Source of the DNA: DSXH01 sp020724325
Lineage (GTDB): Bacteria > Bacteroidota > Ignavibacteria > Ignavibacteriales > Melioribacteraceae
Direction: 5' to 3'
DNA: 64,000 nucleotides
NCBI GenBank assembly: GCA_040756515.1
Contig: JBFLYW010000015.1
Span: 1-64,000 of the forward strand
The notes beneath the pieces are model-generated. The model was not told the DNA's origin. It did no database searches and saw only the letters and a program-made list of their open reading frames with translations. The translations under genes were made by a program, and so were the position numbers. Shown here piece by piece: positions 1-8,995 of the stretch; within the stretch, counting starts at the first letter, position 1; every line of letters starts with the position of its first letter.

Positions 1-149
1 TGACTTGCTTATTGCTGAATTCGTATGGTAACAATTGCACGCTTTTAGTGGCTCTTCTCATATCCGTATCTTCTTTCTCTTATTTCTCTTAACCTAATTT
101 ATCACTTTCTATTGAATTTTTCGGGTTTAACTAACATCTTTTGTTAAAT

Positions 150-395
150 AACTGATGTTACGCATACTTTTGAAAAGCCTTAGTCATAAAAGCACCAAAA
201 ACATTTGTGAAATTTGGTGTTTTAGTGTTTTAGTGGCAAAAATAAGTTGAAAAAGAACTGCGAGACTTTTTGTAATGAACGATAATAAAAGAAATGATAG
301 CCACAAAATCACAAAAGCACTAAATGACACTGAAATCATTTGTGAAAATTAGTGTTATTAGTGGCAAAAAAATCATCCGTTGCGTAACATCAGTT
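150..395. repeat. Segment framed by 15-bp inverted arms
   Basis: AACTGATGTTACGCA at 150-164 is matched by its exact reverse complement at 381-395. The similarity extends further through a shared GTTAAATAACTG word on each side. The 215 bases between hold two diverged direct copies of a 'TAGTGGCAAAAA' repeat. It looks like a small non-autonomous repeat unit, but no transposase or target duplication is visible. Confidence 0.5.
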
Positions 396-477
396 AAATA
401 ACTGATTTTACGTAATTGGTGATTTTTTTGCCATTGAGGCACTTAAGCACCAAGTGTAAATATCTCTGCGCTCCTAT

Positions 478-622
478 GAAATGACAGAGTATAAAGTGTA
501 CTGTCATTCTGAGCCGAACCTTAACCTTGAAGGTCAAGAGTTGTTATCTATTTCCGCACGACCTTCAAGGTTGTTGATTCGCTTCGCTCCTTCGAAATGT
601 TACTTCTGAATTATTCAGATTC
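478..622. repeat. Degenerate copy 1 of the composite intergenic repeat
   Basis: It contains the 'TGTCATTCTGAGCCGAAC' word (502-519), a hairpin with arms AACCTTGAAGGTC (523-535) and GACCTTCAAGGTT (560-572), a 'GCTTCGCTCCTTCGAA' word, and a right end near 599-622 resembling TTCTGAATTTTTCAGAAG. The same modules recur at 14566-15432, 34861-34973 and 53010-53381. Confidence 0.75.
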
Positions 623-727
623 CTCAAATTATAAACGTTGCTAAATTCATTTTTCTGTTGCGTATAAAGAATTAATGTTGAATATTAGCACAAATTTTTT
701 TGAAAAATCTTCAGGAAGCTCTTTTCT

Positions 728-2089
728 ATGAACACACCACGCGAACAATGGGGCAGTAAAATAGGATTTATACTAGCAGCTGCCGGCTCAGCGATTGGAC
801 TCGGTAATATCTGGCGGTTCCCTTACCTTGCCGGACAAAATGGAGGCGCTGCTTTTATTTTTGTTTATATACTATGCGTAATTGCAATCGGAATTCCAGT
901 CTTAATTGCAGAAATTCTAATTGGCAGAACAGCACAGAAAAATCCCGTTGGTTCATTCAAGGTATTGACTACTTCAAAATTCTATCATGGTATCGGTGGA
1001 ATGGGTGTGGCTGCCGGATTTGTAATACTATCTTTCTATTCAGTAGTTGCTGGATGGACAATAGGATATTTATTTGAAGCAATTAATGGAAGCTTGTTGA
1101 ATTATGACGTTGCAGAAAAAGCTTCCGATCATTTTTTTGTACTAACTCATGATCCTCTTTGGAACGTAGCATTATTAATTGTTTTCATGATCCTTACGAT
1201 GGCAATTGTTTATTTCGGCGTTCAAAAAGGAATTGAACTTGGCAGTAAAATTATGATGCCTTTACTATTTGTTCTTTTACTCGGATTGATGATTTATGGG
1301 TTATCTTTAGAAGGAGCGTTTAAAGGATTGGATTATTTGTTTAATCCGGATTGGAGTAAAATAAATTCTGATGTTATACTCGCTGCATTAGGACAAGCAT
1401 TCTTTTCTTTGAGTCTTGGAATGGGTGCAATGCTTACTTATGGAAGTTACTTAACCAAAAAAGATAACATTCCGGTTTCTTCTGTCTGGGTTGCAGTGCT
1501 GGATTCTTCGGTTGCAATTATTGCTGGTGTCTGCATTTTCACAGTCGTATTTGCAACAGGTCAAAACCCAGACGTTGGTCCAAGTTTAATCTTTAGAACA
1601 TTACCGGTTGTGTTCGCTAAAATGACTGGAGGATATTACTTTGCAATATTTTTCTTCTTTGCACTTTCACTTGCCGCATTAACTTCAACTGTTTCATTAC
1701 TGGAAGTTGTAACTGCGTATTTTGTTGATGAAAAAGGATGGAAAAGAAAAAATGCAGTAATCGTATTTGGATCATTTGTAACACTGCTTGGAATACCAAG
1801 CGCTTTGTCTTTTAACGCTCTCGAGGATTTTAAAATTGTTGGAAAAACTTTTTTTGATTTAACTGAATTCATTTCGTCGAATTTGATGCTGCCAATCGGA
1901 GGTTTTTTTATTGCAATTTTTGTAGGTTGGCTGTGGGGGTTTGAAAAAGTTAAATTGCTCGTTATGGAAGGATCCGAAAAATTATTCGAGAAATTACCCT
2001 GGCTTATGGTTTTCTGGAAAATAATTTTGAGATTTGTTGCACCGGTATTAATTCTTATTGTGTTATTAAGTTCAATCGGGATTTTATAA
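728..2089 (+). CDS. Neurotransmitter:sodium symporter family (NSS/SNF) amino-acid transporter
   Basis: This is a 453-aa integral membrane protein of the LeuT-like sodium-dependent symporter family. Residues about 14-45 carry the family's first-helix signature (AAAGSAIGLGNIWRFPY followed by GGAAF), where sodium and substrate bind in LeuT. About eleven or twelve hydrophobic segments span the rest, the usual size for bacterial members. The family imports amino acids or related amines with sodium; the substrate is not readable from sequence. An alanine/cation symporter starts 33 bases downstream on the same strand, so the two are probably co-transcribed. The ATG start follows an AGGAAGCTCTTTTCT stretch. 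Family call is secure; specificity is unknown. Confidence 0.93.
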   Translation: MNTPREQWGSKIGFILAAAGSAIGLGNIWRFPYLAGQNGGAAFIFVYILCVIAIGIPVLIAEILIGRTAQKNPVGSFKVLTTSKFYHGIGGMGVAAGFVILSFYSVVAGWTIGYLFEAINGSLLNYDVAEKASDHFFVLTHDPLWNVALLIVFMILTMAIVYFGVQKGIELGSKIMMPLLFVLLLGLMIYGLSLEGAFKGLDYLFNPDWSKINSDVILAALGQAFFSLSLGMGAMLTYGSYLTKKDNIPVSSVWVAVLDSSVAIIAGVCIFTVVFATGQNPDVGPSLIFRTLPVVFAKMTGGYYFAIFFFFALSLAALTSTVSLLEVVTAYFVDEKGWKRKNAVIVFGSFVTLLGIPSALSFNALEDFKIVGKTFFDLTEFISSNLMLPIGGFFIAIFVGWLWGFEKVKLLVMEGSEKLFEKLPWLMVFWKIILRFVAPVLILIVLLSSIGIL

Positions 2090-2122
2090 ATAATTTCATT
2101 CCAAAACTAAAAGCAGAATAAA

Positions 2123-3736
2123 ATGAAAAAATCAACTATTGGTATAATCACACTCGGAATTATTTTTGCAATTTTCATTTTTGGGGGACAGGAATTTTTC
2201 AACATTGTCTGGTCTTTTCCAGGAAATTTTGAAAGTATAAAAAACTTTCCCAGTAAAGAGGTCCCTCTCGGTTCAATTCCTTTAATGCTTCTTTTGTTAT
2301 TAGGTACAGGTGTTTTTATTACATTCAAACTACTCTTTCCACAAATAAGGTATTTTTGGCACGGAATAAAAGTTACAGCGGGTACATATGATGACCCAAG
2401 TGATGCCGGCGACTTAAATCACTTTAAAGCTTTAGCCACTGCCATCTCTGCAACAGTTGGAATCGGAAATATTGCCGGAGTGGCTACGGCAATTTATTAT
2501 GGCGGACCCGGTGCACTTTTCTGGATGTGGATGACAGGTTTATTTGGCACGGCATTAAAATTTGCCGAGGTTTCCCTCGCCCATAAACACAGAGATATTC
2601 TGCCCGATGGCTCTGCAGCCGGCGGACCAATGTACACAATTGAAAAAGGTTTAGGCCCAAAATGGAAATGGCTTGCAATTCTATTTGCATGTTTTGCAGT
2701 TATCTGCTCTTTTGCAACGGGTAATGCAATTCAGGCATTTACTCTTTCCGATCAATTGTATTCGGAAACAAAACAAATTCTTGGCATCGCAAGTTTTTGG
2801 ACTATTCAACATAATATCATCGGTAATTTTTCTGTATCATACACTCAAATAATAATCGGATTATTACTATCAAGTTTAATTGGTCTTGTAATTATTGGCG
2901 GAATTAAAAGGATTGGAAATGTTACAGGATTCCTCTCCCCTTTTATGGCTGTAGTTTATGTTTTTGCTTCACTTGCAGTATTAGTAGCAAATTTACATGA
3001 TGTAATTCCAGCATTCGGTAGAATTTTTGAATATGCATTCAATCCGCCTGCTCAAATTGCCGGTGTTGGCGGCGGTACATTTCTTATCTGGTTGAATACT
3101 GTATTGTGGGGAGTTAAACGCGGATTATATTCAAACGAATCCGGGCAAGGCAGCGCACCAATTGCTCATGCTACTGCTAAAACAAAATACGGCGTAAGAG
3201 AAGGAACTGTTGCATTATTAGAACCTTTCATAGACACGATTACTATTTGCACACTAACCGGCTTAGTAATTATAAGTACTGAATCCTGGCATCATACACA
3301 GTTTTATGTTAATCACATTGATCCAAATTTCCAGGGAACTTTATACAATGCAAGCTTACTTACTTCATTGGCATTTAAACAGGGTTTAAGCTGGCTGTTC
3401 GATTATGGCGATAAAATTGTAACGCTTGGTGTCTTATTATTTGCAACATCTACAATTATTAGCTGGTCTTACTACGGCGATAGAGCCTCGCATTATTTAT
3501 TCGGGCAGAAAGCAATTCTTCCATACAAATGGGTATTTATTCTATTTGTATTTATTGGAGCTATTGCAGAACTTGAAGCCATTTGGGCGTTTGGAGATGC
3601 TGCCCTTGGATTTATGACAGCACCGAATCTAGTAACAATTATTTTATTATCCGGCGTATTGAAGAAGGATGTAAAGAATTACTTTTCTATGAAGCACATT
3701 CCTCATAAGGAATTAAGTAAGGGAAAAAGTAATTAA
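2123..3736 (+). CDS. Alanine/glycine:cation symporter (AGCS) family protein
   Basis: This is a 537-aa polytopic membrane protein. It has the AGCS hallmark GIGNIAGVATAI at about residues 113-124 and a second signature RGLYSNESGQGSAP in the middle, close to the family's RGLFSNEAGMGSAP. The family imports alanine or glycine with sodium or protons. The protein is somewhat longer than typical members (about 450-500 aa) because of an extra N-terminal membrane segment and loop (residues 1-80) and an insertion after the SNES motif. It follows the NSS transporter by 33 bases and is followed by a hairpin between convergent genes. Family is certain; the exact amino acid is inferred. Confidence 0.93.
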   Translation: MKKSTIGIITLGIIFAIFIFGGQEFFNIVWSFPGNFESIKNFPSKEVPLGSIPLMLLLLLGTGVFITFKLLFPQIRYFWHGIKVTAGTYDDPSDAGDLNHFKALATAISATVGIGNIAGVATAIYYGGPGALFWMWMTGLFGTALKFAEVSLAHKHRDILPDGSAAGGPMYTIEKGLGPKWKWLAILFACFAVICSFATGNAIQAFTLSDQLYSETKQILGIASFWTIQHNIIGNFSVSYTQIIIGLLLSSLIGLVIIGGIKRIGNVTGFLSPFMAVVYVFASLAVLVANLHDVIPAFGRIFEYAFNPPAQIAGVGGGTFLIWLNTVLWGVKRGLYSNESGQGSAPIAHATAKTKYGVREGTVALLEPFIDTITICTLTGLVIISTESWHHTQFYVNHIDPNFQGTLYNASLLTSLAFKQGLSWLFDYGDKIVTLGVLLFATSTIISWSYYGDRASHYLFGQKAILPYKWVFILFVFIGAIAELEAIWAFGDAALGFMTAPNLVTIILLSGVLKKDVKNYFSMKHIPHKELSKGKSN

Positions 3737-3767
3737 AAATAGGACCTGAATTTAGAAGAAGAATGAA

Positions 3768-3859
3768 GCTGTCTCATAATTGCTAAAATCAGCTTAAGTG
3801 GTTTCGATTTTATTTTAAAGCCGAAACTTTTTAGCGGTATTAATCACCTTTGAGACAGC
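3768..3859. terminator. Long nested imperfect hairpin between convergent genes
   Basis: Three nested arm pairs are visible: GCTGTCTCA (3768-3776) with TGAGACAGC (3851-3859), GCTAAAA (3782-3788) with TTTTAGC (3829-3835), and GTTTCG (3801-3806) with CGAAAC (3822-3827). The element sits between the convergent AGCS transporter and pfkA and is followed by a T-run at 3863-3869. It may act as a bidirectional terminator. The GGGGCTGTCTCA-type outer arm also resembles insertion-sequence ends, so a MITE origin is possible. Confidence 0.6.
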
Positions 3860-3867
3860 CCCGTTTT

Positions 3868-4914
3868 TTATCCGAAAAATGTTTCGGCAACTTTTAGCAG
3901 ATCGTCATCAACAGTTTTAAGCGTTCCGGTAGCGTCGGCTAAATCGACTGCAACAATGTCCTTCCCTCTTAAAGCTGCCATCTTACCCCAGAATCCATTA
4001 TTAACTAGATCAGCAGCAAATACGCCGTAACGTGTAGCAAGAACTCTATCGAAAGCAGTTGGACTTCCACCTCTTTGAATGTAGCCAAGAATTGTAGCCC
4101 TTGTTTCAAAGCCGGTTCTTTTTTCAATTTCTTCTGCAATAACATTACCAATACCGCCAAGCTTAACATGCCCAAAAGCATCTTTCTTAAGACTACTTAA
4201 TATGAACGAACCGTCTCTATCGGATTGATCATCCGTTTGAATTTTTGCACCTTCCGAAACCACAACAATACTAAAACTTCTTCCGCTTTCATGACGTTTT
4301 TTTATAACATCGCAAACCTCGTCAATGCTAAACGGTTTTTCTGGAACTAGAATAATATCTGCACCGCCAGCTATTCCAGAATGGATTGCAATCCATCCGG
4401 CATGTCTTCCCATAACTTCTACAACCATTACTCTGTTATGAGCTTCTGCAGTTGTATGCAAACGATCGATTGCTTCGGTTGCAATATTTACAGCGGTATC
4501 AAAACCAAATGTATAATCTGTTGCATTTAGATCATTGTCAATTGTTTTAGGAACGCCTACTACTTTTACTCCGGATTTATATAGTTTTGAGGCAATACCA
4601 AGTGTATCTTCGCCGCCGACTGCAATAAGGGCATCAATTCCATTAGCTTCCAAATTCTTCTTAACTGTTTCTTCACCATTCGGTACCTTATAAATATTTG
4701 TTCTTGAAGTTCCTAATATAGTACCACCTCTATGAAGAATACCGGAAATTGAAGCTCTGTCAAGTTTACAAAGATTATTCTCAATTAGTCCGCGCCACCC
4801 TTCTCTAATTCCTATTACTTCATGCCCGTACTGCAAAGATTTTCTAACCACTGCTCTAATTACTGCGTTCAATCCGGGGCAGTCCCCTCCTCCGGTTAAA
4901 ACACCTATTTTCAT
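3868..4914 (-). CDS. pfkA: 6-phosphofructokinase, probably pyrophosphate-dependent type
   Basis: This cytoplasmic 348-aa PfkA-family enzyme phosphorylates fructose 6-phosphate in glycolysis. It shows GGGDCPG (8-14), GGEDT (100-104), PKTIDND (122-128) with the catalytic aspartate D126, and a MGRHAGWIA segment. Two positions decide the phosphoryl donor in this family. ATP enzymes have Gly at E. coli positions 104 and 124, while pyrophosphate enzymes have Asp and Lys. Here they read Asp103 and Lys123, so a PPi-dependent, reversible enzyme is predicted. It starts 17 bases after the uvrD-type gene stops and may be co-transcribed with it. The family call is certain; the donor call is inferred from two residues. 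Confidence 0.93.
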   Translation of the reverse strand: MKIGVLTGGGDCPGLNAVIRAVVRKSLQYGHEVIGIREGWRGLIENNLCKLDRASISGILHRGGTILGTSRTNIYKVPNGEETVKKNLEANGIDALIAVGGEDTLGIASKLYKSGVKVVGVPKTIDNDLNATDYTFGFDTAVNIATEAIDRLHTTAEAHNRVMVVEVMGRHAGWIAIHSGIAGGADIILVPEKPFSIDEVCDVIKKRHESGRSFSIVVVSEGAKIQTDDQSDRDGSFILSSLKKDAFGHVKLGGIGNVIAEEIEKRTGFETRATILGYIQRGGSPTAFDRVLATRYGVFAADLVNNGFWGKMAALRGKDIVAVDLADATGTLKTVDDDLLKVAETFFG

Positions 4915-4930
4915 TTTTTACCTCTTATTT

Positions 4931-7105
4931 TTATAACAATTTTAAATTGGCAAACTTAGATAACAATTGTTTTGTCCCGCTTTCATCAAAAGCAATTGTA
5001 ACACGCTGAAGTTCGCCAGTACCAACTATCTGTAATATTTTGCCAACACCAAATACCTGGTGAGCAACACGACTTCCAACACGTAATGATCTTCTTTCCT
5101 GGTCATAGTCATCATAACTTTCCTGATAAAATTCATCAGTAAGATCTCTTTTTCTTCTTCCGGATTTTCTACCGCCGGTACCATTCAATTCTTCAAATGT
5201 ATCTTCATCAAGTTCATCCAAAAATCTAGATTTGCTTTGATATGCAACTTCTCCAAATCTGTAACGAGAACGTGCATAAGTTAAAAATACTTTTTGTTGT
5301 GCCCTTGTTAATGCTACATAAAACAGCCTTCTCTCTTCTTCCAATTTCGAATCTGAATCAAATTTAGGATTCAGCGGAAAGATATCTTCTTCAAGACCGG
5401 TAACGAACACAAGCGGAAACTCAAGACCTTTTGAACTGTGAACAGTCATTAGAGTTACTGAATTCTCTTTTTCGTTATATTGATCAACACCTGAAACAAG
5501 AGATACTTCTGCTACAAAGTCATCAACTTTAGAATCAGGATTTTCTTTGCTATACTGTTGCACTGCCGAAAGGAGTTCCTGAATATTATCATACCGGCTC
5601 ATAGATTCAGGGGTGTTTTCCTCTTTATAGATTTTCAGAATACCAAGCTCATCAACAAGAGCAGAGGTTAGTTCGCCAATAGAAAGTTTTTCTTTCAGGT
5701 CAATGTACTTATCGAGAAGTAATTTGAACTGCTTTACGTTCTTCTGTATTCTTTCTTTAACTTCTATAACTTCGAATACACGAGTCATGGTTGTGAAGAG
5801 GGAAAGATTAAGTTTGCGTGCAAACGCTATCAATTTGGAAATTGACGTATTCCCTATTCCTCTTTGAGGAAAGTTCATTATACGCAATAAACTTTCTTCA
5901 TCATTCTGATTGGTGAGAACTCTTAGGTATGCAATAACATCCTTCACTTCTTTTCTTCTATAGAATTCTACGCCGCCCACAATTTTATAAGGAATTTTTT
6001 CTCTTCGTAATGCATCCTCAAGAGCACGCGACTGCGAATTAAGACGGTAAAAAATTGCAATATCATTAAGAGAAATTTTGCGGGTACTAATTTCTTTTTT
6101 AATTCTTTTGGATATCAGAAATGCTTCATCTTTTTCATCGGAAGCTCTTATTAAAGTAAGTTCTTCTCCGTCATTATTTTCAGTCCATAAAGTCTTTGTT
6201 ATTTGTTCGGTATTATTTTTAATAATTGAATCTGCGGCAGCAAGAATCATCTTGGTTGAACGGTAATTCTGTTCAAGGCGAAAGATTTTAGCTCCTTTAA
6301 AATCCTTTTTAAAGTTGAGCATATTTTTTATTTCTGCTCCGCGCCAGCTGTAGATACTTTGTGCATCATCGCCTACTACACATATTTTTTCTTTGGCAGG
6401 ACTTAAAAGCTTAAGAAGTTCATATTGAGCTTTATTTGTATCTTGGTATTCATCAACTAAAATGTATTTGAATTGTTTTTTATACTTCCACAGAATTTTT
6501 GGAGTGTCGTTAAATAATTCAATTGGTTTTAAGAGAAGGTCGTCAAAATCCATCGCATTATTCTCGAACAATCTTTTGTTGTATTCTGTATAAACTTCCA
6601 GAAATTTTTTATCTGCAAGAGTAGTAGCCATATTCTTAGCAAAATTTTCCGGTTTAATCATCTGGTTTTTTAAGTAGCTGATTTTATGCTGAACGCTGTT
6701 CGGGGTTAAATTTTCCAGATTAATATTCAAACTTTGCAGAACATTGCTAACAAGCGAAATAGAATCTTCACGGTCGTATATTGAAAAGTTGGAGTTATAG
6801 TTAATAGCTTTTGCTTCTATTCGTAAGATTTTAGCAAAAGTAGAGTGGAAAGTACCCATCCATAATGAACCGGCTTTTTTACCAACTAAAGAGCGGATTC
6901 GATCTTTCATCTCCTTAGCAGCTTTATTAGTGAATGTAAGTGCCAGAATAGATTCCGGTTCAAGCCCTTTATCAATTAAATAAGCTATTTTATATGTCAA
7001 AACGCGTGTTTTTCCTGATCCAGCACCAGCAACAATCATATGTGGACCGGAATTGTACTCCACGGCTTTCAGCTGATCCTGATTTAAGTCATTAAGTATT
7101 TTCAT
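4931..7105 (-). CDS. pcrA: ATP-dependent DNA helicase, UvrD/PcrA type
   Basis: This is a 724-aa superfamily 1A 3'-5' DNA helicase acting in nucleotide excision and mismatch repair or in clearing replication obstacles. Walker A is GAGSGKT (27-33), motif II is VDEYQDTNKAQ (about 217-227), motif III is DDAQSIYSWRGA, motif IV covers RLEQNYRST, and motifs V/VI are LMTVHSSKGLEF and EERRLFYVALTRA. The C-terminal 50 residues form the RNA-polymerase-binding Tudor-like domain typical of PcrA/UvrD (GSRVAHQVFGVGKIL). Length and motif order match full-length family members. It lies upstream of pfkA with a 16-base gap. Whether it should be called UvrD or PcrA cannot be settled here. Confidence 0.95.
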   Translation of the reverse strand: MKILNDLNQDQLKAVEYNSGPHMIVAGAGSGKTRVLTYKIAYLIDKGLEPESILALTFTNKAAKEMKDRIRSLVGKKAGSLWMGTFHSTFAKILRIEAKAINYNSNFSIYDREDSISLVSNVLQSLNINLENLTPNSVQHKISYLKNQMIKPENFAKNMATTLADKKFLEVYTEYNKRLFENNAMDFDDLLLKPIELFNDTPKILWKYKKQFKYILVDEYQDTNKAQYELLKLLSPAKEKICVVGDDAQSIYSWRGAEIKNMLNFKKDFKGAKIFRLEQNYRSTKMILAAADSIIKNNTEQITKTLWTENNDGEELTLIRASDEKDEAFLISKRIKKEISTRKISLNDIAIFYRLNSQSRALEDALRREKIPYKIVGGVEFYRRKEVKDVIAYLRVLTNQNDEESLLRIMNFPQRGIGNTSISKLIAFARKLNLSLFTTMTRVFEVIEVKERIQKNVKQFKLLLDKYIDLKEKLSIGELTSALVDELGILKIYKEENTPESMSRYDNIQELLSAVQQYSKENPDSKVDDFVAEVSLVSGVDQYNEKENSVTLMTVHSSKGLEFPLVFVTGLEEDIFPLNPKFDSDSKLEEERRLFYVALTRAQQKVFLTYARSRYRFGEVAYQSKSRFLDELDEDTFEELNGTGGRKSGRRKRDLTDEFYQESYDDYDQERRSLRVGSRVAHQVFGVGKILQIVGTGELQRVTIAFDESGTKQLLSKFANLKLL

Positions 7106-7212
7106 AGTAATTGGCTTATTTGTGGATTTTTAGCTGGCAAAGGTATGAAAAATTGATTGGATTTTCAATTAAGATTCTAAGAAAATATATTTAGAAAATT
7201 TTAAGATGAAAA

Positions 7213-8175
7213 TTATATCAATAGTTTGCCGTTCTTCATAATAATCTGTCCATCAAAATATACAGTTGGCTTTTTAACAACCCCGTCAAGGTGAATTGGA
7301 ACGTTCACGTTTCCGCCCATGGATTTGTTATCACCAATAGCGATATGAATAGTACCCATAACTTTTTCGTCCTCAAGTAGTAATCCGCTCAGCTTAGCTT
7401 TATCATTCGTACCGATACCGAATTCAGCAATGTTGCGTGCAGACATATCGTAACTATTGAGAATGTTATTAAGTTTATCGGCTTGGGAACCGCCGGAAAT
7501 TTCGACTGCAAATCCATCCTGAACAACAAATTTAATCGGTTTATTTTTAATAACTCCTATTCCAGCCATTGAGCCATCAACAACAAAGACACCATTGGAT
7601 TTACCTTCCAGAGGCGCAATGTATGCTTCACCGGTTGGCAAATTACCGCTTTCCCCTTTTGCGTGGAATAACCCTTTACTTGAATAACCTCTTCTTGAAG
7701 AGATATCCATAGTAATATCAGTACCATTCGCAGCTGTTACACGGATAATATTTGTGTTCGTAAGAATATCTGTAAGCTTAATAGTAAGAGCAGCAATTTT
7801 TTTATAGTCTGCATTAAGTCCGCGGATCATTACGTCTTCTGTAATCCCGGGGAAAGTTGCAATCCTGGCGCCAAGTGCCGATGCCTCCCTTCTGGCATTT
7901 GTGTGCGTCAATGATTTTGTAGTAGGGCATAATACAACATCAAACATCTTCATTAATTCAGCAACTTGTTTGGGCGGTTCTACACCATGCATCTCTTTCG
8001 ATTTCATTTCTACATAAAGACTTTCGTATCCCAGGGCTAATGAGTTCTTATAAAGGTTATAGCCAATCTTCCGTTTCAATTCATCAGTTACAATTAAAAC
8101 AGATTCATTTTTTTGAGTACCCATACAATCGCGAATTGCAATTCTGGAAGCTTTATCAAGTGCTGTTAGTTTCAT
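7213..8175 (-). CDS. Aminopeptidase, M29/aminopeptidase T-like
   Basis: This 320-aa cytoplasmic protein resembles the leucyl aminopeptidase (aminopeptidase T) group related to peptidase family M29. The N-terminal half has an alternating beta/alpha pattern (VLIVTDELKRKIGYNLYKNS). The C-terminal half has the conserved GESGNLPTGEAYIAP segment, an EFGIGTND stretch and a terminal GDNKSMGGNVNVPIHLDGV segment rich in candidate metal ligands (E, H, D). Those ligands bind a di-metal centre in true M29 enzymes. It probably releases N-terminal residues from short peptides, in line with the peptide uptake genes nearby. No signal peptide is seen. Function within the family is inferred. Confidence 0.8.
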   Translation of the reverse strand: MKLTALDKASRIAIRDCMGTQKNESVLIVTDELKRKIGYNLYKNSLALGYESLYVEMKSKEMHGVEPPKQVAELMKMFDVVLCPTTKSLTHTNARREASALGARIATFPGITEDVMIRGLNADYKKIAALTIKLTDILTNTNIIRVTAANGTDITMDISSRRGYSSKGLFHAKGESGNLPTGEAYIAPLEGKSNGVFVVDGSMAGIGVIKNKPIKFVVQDGFAVEISGGSQADKLNNILNSYDMSARNIAEFGIGTNDKAKLSGLLLEDEKVMGTIHIAIGDNKSMGGNVNVPIHLDGVVKKPTVYFDGQIIMKNGKLLI

Positions 8176-8185
8176 ATTATACCTC

Positions 8186-8932
8186 TTATAGTGGAAAACC
8201 GATATTTAGCTGAATTGTTGTCATCAATCCGCCTTTTGAAATCGAATTAGAAATTTTTGTGGGACCTGTTAATAGTTCTGATTTTAAGTCTATCTGATCG
8301 ATTTTAAAAAAATTATAACTCGCTGTTCCTTCAATACTTATATAATCCGGAACAATATGAACGATTAAACCTGTAGCTAAGTAGTAGTTCACTTTATTTG
8401 AAAGCGGTTCATATTTTATTTCTGCAAGCTGATTTTCATCTTTAAAAGTTGTGTGGATAAATTCAACATCATGAAAAACTATTCCGCCTTCAAGAGCTTT
8501 CCAATCGATAATAGAAAAAATTGGAACACCAATATCTAATGCCAAACCCCAATGATTAAGTGACAACTGATATTTGTTTTTTATAATAGAATTGAGATCG
8601 TTAGCAGACTGCTCCAGGTTCTCTTTGATAAATTGATAATATCCTTTTGCAGATATAAAAAAATTGTTGAACTTAGCTCTAAAAATATTTGCACCAACTC
8701 TATAACCGGTACCTTTTTTAAACTCAACATTCGATTTTGGAATTGGTCCGTAATAGTTGGTTTTAATATATTGATTTAATCCCGCTGCTGAATAATGCTG
8801 TTCGGAATAACCAGCATAAAATCCGCTTAAGCCAAGACATCCAAATCCAAAAGTTTGTGAATTAGCAGAATAGAACGGAAGAAAAAGAATGATAACGAAA
8901 ATAGATTTTTGTATATAGCCGATTTTTTTCAT
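8186..8932 (-). CDS. Exported hypothetical protein, possible outer-membrane beta-barrel
   Basis: I do not recognise a named family. The open frame extends to 8983, but the ATG at 8930-8932 is preferred. From there the protein is 248 aa and opens with a good signal peptide (MKKIGYIQKSIFVIILFLPF, cleaved near SANSQT), with a GGAG 12 bases upstream. The mature part alternates polar and aromatic residues in beta-like strands (YYFIKENLEQ, LALDIGVPIF, YYLATGLIVH, ASYNFFKI, TTIQLNIGFPL) and ends in a hydrophobic strand, as expected for a small outer-membrane barrel. It lies 10 bases upstream of the aminopeptidase gene. Localisation is inferred from the signal peptide and strand pattern. Confidence 0.6.
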   Translation of the reverse strand: MKKIGYIQKSIFVIILFLPFYSANSQTFGFGCLGLSGFYAGYSEQHYSAAGLNQYIKTNYYGPIPKSNVEFKKGTGYRVGANIFRAKFNNFFISAKGYYQFIKENLEQSANDLNSIIKNKYQLSLNHWGLALDIGVPIFSIIDWKALEGGIVFHDVEFIHTTFKDENQLAEIKYEPLSNKVNYYLATGLIVHIVPDYISIEGTASYNFFKIDQIDLKSELLTGPTKISNSISKGGLMTTIQLNIGFPL

Positions 8933-8995
8933 CAATAAAATTTTCTCCATTCGCGAGGTCAATTTACAAAAAATAAAATTCACTTCTAATACGTT

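Larger units (their letters stand above)
1..727. other. Non-coding, repeat-rich leader region
   Basis: No convincing gene lies here. The stretch holds two loose direct copies of an A/T-rich repeat with the words AGCAC(C/T)AAA, CATTTGTGAAA and TTAGTGGCAAAAA (about 190-243 and 315-370). These are framed by inverted arms at 150-164 and 381-395. A degenerate copy of the hairpin-bearing repeat family seen elsewhere in the window follows at 478-622. The last 100 bases before the first transporter gene presumably hold its promoter, but I cannot point to clear boxes. Confidence 0.6.

Noticed and set aside
728..3736. Transporter pair as part of a catabolic operon
   Set aside because: No enzyme gene is joined to the two transporters; the next gene is convergent beyond a hairpin, so only co-transcription of the two is supported.
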